Assembly: GCA_038251625.1 (NCBI GenBank)
Contig: JBBSBE010000156.1
Location: 1-8,226, forward strand
Direction of reading: 5' to 3'
Length of the DNA: 8,226 bases
From: JBBQXK01 sp038251625
GTDB lineage: Bacteria > Pseudomonadota > Alphaproteobacteria > Rhodobacterales > Rhodobacteraceae
Under the pieces are notes generated by a model. That model was given only the letters and a program-made list of their open reading frames with translations, did no database searches and had not been told where the DNA came from. The position numbers were made by a program, and so were the translations under genes. Position 1 is the stretch's first letter. Every line of letters starts with the position of its first letter. Of the stretch, positions 6,215 to 8,226 are shown piece by piece.

Positions 6215-6376
6215 AATGTGTCGGTGCCAGATTTTGCGGCAGAGCAGCTGTTGGGGTTTGGTACGGCAAGCACCTCGGGTGTCGCCCACCGGGATGATCG
6301 GCCGCTACCTTTCCTATGTCAAAGCGCGCTCTACGCATTAAGGTCTTGGCAATATGTCACCGATTGTAGGCAATTC
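6215..6376. other. unassigned segment between the toxin gene and the sno fragment
   Basis: These 162 bases follow the toxin stop and precede the truncated sno copy. The part next to the toxin (about 6306-6376) is visibly more AT-rich than the surroundings. Several frames are open on both strands, but none gives a recognisable protein or has a good start site. I find no inverted repeats, IS ends or tRNA remnant. In the circle-integration model it would be the backbone joining the toxin end to the sno fragment. Confidence 0.5.
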
Positions 6377-6661
6377 TCATGAATGCTCCGGCGGCCACTG
6401 GCGCTTTGAATGGATCAGAACTGTAATCCAGACCGTATCCTCGGCGATTTCGTACACGATGCGATAGCTGCGATGCGGCGTCAGCTCGCGGGTGCCTTCG
6501 ATCTCACCAGGATGGCCGAGCATGGGAAAATCGGCCAGCTGCGCGACGGCGGCGCTGAACAGCGCATCAATCCGCAGCGCAGCGGCGCGGTCACGGGATT
6601 CGAGATAGTCCCATATGTCCGCACGGTCCCGTTCGGCTTCCGGCGTCCAGATAATATTCAC
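6377..6661 (-). CDS. RelE/ParE-family toxin, 94 aa
   Basis: The protein has the compact RelE/ParE fold pattern: an N-terminal strand and long helices (MNIIWTPEAERDRADIWDYL), the FPMLGHPG turn at residues 45-52, TRELTPHRSYRIVYEI (58-72), and the C-terminal strand with VLIHSKRQWPP (81-91), where H84 and R87 are typical conserved positions. RelE members cleave ribosome-bound mRNA and ParE members poison gyrase; this sequence alone does not settle which, although the ending resembles the ParE/plasmid-stabilisation side. It starts with GTG at 6661, overlapping the antitoxin stop by four bases (GTGA), as expected for a coupled antitoxin-first pair. Length is normal. Confidence 0.92.
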   Translation of the reverse strand: MNIIWTPEAERDRADIWDYLESRDRAAALRIDALFSAAVAQLADFPMLGHPGEIEGTRELTPHRSYRIVYEIAEDTVWITVLIHSKRQWPPEHS

Positions 6662-6936
6662 GCCTCGTCAGCGAGCCGTGCGCGGCGGGCAGCAAAATCG
6701 GCTTCAACCAAATCGTTAGATCGACCATCGCCGGTGCGGATCGATGTTCGTGCCGTATCTACCTTACGTTGCAGGAAGGCCGTATATTCGCTGCGTTCCT
6801 GTTGCTGTTGCACGAACTCACGCATCAGTTCGCGAACGACCTGCGATGCTGGCCGATGGTTGGCCTCGGCAGCCGCCATAAATTCGGCACGCAAATCCGG
6901 TTCGATCTTCATCGTGAATACAGCAGCTTTTGACAT
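6658..6936 (-). CDS. ribbon-helix-helix antitoxin, 92 aa
   Basis: The first 45 residues fit a ribbon-helix-helix DNA-binding domain: strand AVFTMKIEP, helix DLRAEFMAAAEANH, then a turn and helix RPASQVVRELMREFVQQQ. The remaining residues form a charged helical tail ending VEADFAARRARLADEA, typical of the segment that wraps and neutralises a RelE/ParE toxin. The ATG at 6936 has AGGAG seven bases upstream, preferred over an in-frame start at 6960 that lies over the candidate promoter. Such antitoxins repress their own operon, often jointly with the toxin, and the palindrome just upstream is a plausible target. The pair is inserted between two copies of the sno 3' end. Confidence 0.9.
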   Translation of the reverse strand: MSKAAVFTMKIEPDLRAEFMAAAEANHRPASQVVRELMREFVQQQQERSEYTAFLQRKVDTARTSIRTGDGRSNDLVEADFAARRARLADEA

Positions 6937-6958
6937 GGCAGGCTCCTCTAATACTGAC

Positions 6959-6972
6959 AACGTATATACCTT
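6959..6972. promoter_or_regulatory. candidate operator of the toxin-antitoxin operon
   Basis: AACGTATATACCTT is a 14-base palindrome with six of seven pairs matching and a perfect GTATATAC core. It overlaps the candidate -10 and lies 23 bp before the antitoxin start, which is where ribbon-helix-helix antitoxins commonly bind for autorepression. The role is inferred from position and symmetry. Confidence 0.5.
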
Positions 6973-6989
6973 ACACAGTCTGACGGCAA
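6961..6989 (-). promoter_or_regulatory. candidate sigma-70 type promoter of the toxin-antitoxin operon
   Basis: On the minus strand TTGCCG (6989-6984) and TATACG (6966-6961) are separated by 17 bases; each matches four of six consensus positions. Transcription would start shortly before the ribosome site AGGAG, giving a leader of roughly 20 bases. The surrounding sequence is AT-richer than the neighbouring genes. It suggests that the pair is expressed independently of sno. Confidence 0.45.
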
Positions 6990-7090
6990 TTCAGAAACAG
7001 GCTCGCGGCGCCAACCGCCCAGGCCGGGACATCAAATTCATGATACGGTCAAAGATAGCGGCGCGTGGCACCCAGTTCCCACTACAGTCG

Positions 7091-7645
7091 TTATGCGGCG
7101 GCTTTGATTTCGGCCGTCGCTCCCGTCAGGACAGCGATGATCTGCGCCGCTGTGTCCGGCGGCAGGAACAACCGGGTCTTGTAGGCGATGATCTCGGTGA
7201 AGCCGCCGAGCGATTTGTACCAATCGAGTTTCTCGGGCGCGAACCCCTTCAGCTCGATGCGGCGGCTGCCGTTGACCAGCGAAGGCCAGATCGACATCTC
7301 CGTGCCTGGCAGGTCGACCTTGCGGCCCTGGGCTATGGCAGATTTCACGAGCACCTCTGGATCGACATCGATCTTGATGGCGATGCCGAGTTTGGTCGAG
7401 AGCTCGCCAAGGTCGGCGTCGGGAACGATGCGGCCGAGCCATGATTGACCAGCCTTGTCGGCAATGCGCCAGACGCGGACCTCATCGCGGGGCAGCTTGT
7501 TCCAGATCGGCAGCAAAAGCCCGGTGGCGATGTTGATCGTCTCGATCTCCATGCGCTGGGCGGCAGCTGCTGCTTCGGCCTGCCAGAGCGGCTCGAACAT
7601 GCCGAGATCGATTTCTTCCCAATGACTTTCTTCGAGGGTCGACCG
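7091..7645. repeat. direct repeat, upstream copy (partner at 5660-6214)
   Basis: This is the sno 3' end that is still joined to the rest of the gene. Bases 7160-7645 are about 97% identical to 5729-6214; bases 7091-7159 correspond codon for codon to 5660-5728 but at only about two-thirds identity. Recombination between the copies would remove 1431 bp carrying the complete toxin-antitoxin pair. Confidence 0.95.
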
Positions 7646-8226
7646 TTTGATGCGCTCGGCTTTCGTCGGCCGGATCAGATGCTCGACCGGCAAGACGGCA
7701 CCGTCGTCAGCCATGACGCTGACGCCTGGCACAGCCGCTGCGACCATGTGGGACCGGCCGTTGCGGAGCCAGCGGATACCGCGGCGTGTCCCGCTTGTTG
7801 CCATCATCCGCTCGAATGACAGGATGCGCGGGCGAAAGTGCATCTCGAGGCGAAGCAGGTGGCTTTCGGCACCGGTGTCATCATCGCGCCGCAGCAGATG
7901 GCGTTCGATCTCGACCATCCGTTCGGCAACGATCGTCTCGACGCCGACATCGAGCTTGCCAGCGTCGCGAAGCGCATCGATGCGGGCCTCGACGAGCCCG
8001 AGATATTCGTCGAACACGGCGTTCTGCAAGGCGATCGGGAAGGCCAGCAGGCGGTTGAGCCAGCGCTGGATCGGCGGCAGATCGTCCTTCAGACCGCCGC
8101 CGTCCACGTCCGTTAGCTTCAGCCCCGACTTCCGCTCGAACGTCGCGAAGTCGATGCTGGTCAGCTTCTTTTCGTAGAGGAGGTGATACCAGCGGTTCAG
8201 CGCTTCCTTGGCATGGGCGCTTTCGA
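7091..8226 (-). CDS. strawberry-notch (Sno) family helicase-like protein, C-terminal 377 residues (5' end outside window)
   Basis: The frame is open to the window edge, so the true start lies beyond 8226. The signature LKLTDVDGGG followed by LKDDLPPIQRWLNRLLAFPI is characteristic of bacterial Sno homologues, followed by ALQNAVFDEYLGLVEARID and GVETIVAERMVEI. The end TGLLLPIWNKLP, then WLGRIVPDADLGEL, is the typical C-terminal domain. Full-length Sno-like proteins of mobile elements are well over a thousand residues and combine a superfamily 2 helicase with, often, an N-terminal methylase-like region; neither can be checked here. They are associated with anti-restriction and DNA transfer in conjugative elements. 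The last 185 codons are duplicated at 5660-6214, and the C-terminal tail differs from that copy. Confidence 0.9.
   Translation of the reverse strand, partial: ESAHAKEALNRWYHLLYEKKLTSIDFATFERKSGLKLTDVDGGGLKDDLPPIQRWLNRLLAFPIALQNAVFDEYLGLVEARIDALRDAGKLDVGVETIVAERMVEIERHLLRRDDDTGAESHLLRLEMHFRPRILSFERMMATSGTRRGIRWLRNGRSHMVAAAVPGVSVMADDGAVLPVEHLIRPTKAERIKRSTLEESHWEEIDLGMFEPLWQAEAAAAAQRMEIETINIATGLLLPIWNKLPRDEVRVWRIADKAGQSWLGRIVPDADLGELSTKLGIAIKIDVDPEVLVKSAIAQGRKVDLPGTEMSIWPSLVNGSRRIELKGFAPEKLDWYKSLGGFTEIIAYKTRLFLPPDTAAQIIAVLTGATAEIKAAA

Noticed and set aside
6215..6289. Extension of the sno fragment into a 209-codon gene starting at GTG 6289
   Set aside because: The extra 25 codons are unrelated to Sno and lack a clear ribosome site. 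The frame is probably open by chance.
6215..7090. Insertion sequence or integron cassette carrying the toxin-antitoxin pair
   Set aside because: No transposase, terminal inverted repeats, target duplication or attC-like fold is visible at the edges. The flanking homology is sno coding sequence instead.
6410..7444. Long open frame on the plus strand (344 codons) across the toxin-antitoxin pair and the sno end
   Set aside because: It is antisense to well-supported genes, has no recognisable domain, and crosses the repeat boundary and promoter region. Long antisense frames are expected in GC-rich sequence.
1..8226. CRISPR array, tRNA or rRNA genes, replication origin iterons
   Set aside because: I saw no regularly spaced repeats, no tRNA-like cloverleaf, no rRNA segments and no iteron clusters. 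The only long repeat is the sno 3' duplication.

Overview
The window is GC-rich and densely coded, and every gene I accept lies on the minus strand, so the biological reading order runs from base 8226 down to base 1. The gene set suggests an alphaproteobacterium, probably a sphingomonad or a relative. It matches the cargo of a conjugative plasmid or integrative element: the C-terminal part of a strawberry-notch (Sno) family helicase-like protein, an ArdC antirestriction protein, a type II toxin-antitoxin pair, DUF6878, DUF6915, DUF3085 and LPD29-type proteins, and the start of a GHKL ATPase. No relaxase, integrase, replication gene, tRNA, rRNA, IS element or CRISPR array is visible. Family names are recalled from sequence motifs; no database was searched.

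Layout in transcription order: (1) 8226-7091, the last 377 residues of the Sno-like protein, cut by the window edge. (2) 6936-6377, a ribbon-helix-helix antitoxin and RelE/ParE toxin pair with its own candidate promoter and a palindrome over the -10. (3) 6376-6215, a short unassigned piece. (4) 6214-5660, a second, headless copy of the sno 3' end. It matches the first copy without a gap at a constant offset of 1431 bp, and 486 bp of it is about 97% identical. (5) 5587-4610, ardC. (6) 4596-301, ten small genes packed with gaps from 62 bp down to 4-base ATGA overlaps. They include an unusually small 55-codon gene at 2473-2306. (7) 209-1, the start of a GHKL (Bergerat-fold) ATPase.

From ardC down to the GHKL gene there is no convincing internal promoter or terminator, which suggests one long operon. 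ArdC is known to protect incoming DNA from restriction. Sno-like helicases, ArdC and LPD domains are known to be fused in giant polyvalent proteins of phages and conjugative elements. Here similar modules appear as separate neighbouring genes. My inference is that the block is a set of establishment or anti-defence factors expressed together.

The most interesting structure is the toxin-antitoxin module lying between two direct copies of the sno 3' end. In the near-identical stretch 13 of 16 differences are silent, so the copies probably diverged as working alleles in different elements before meeting here. Integration of a small circle by one crossover in sno would give this arrangement.
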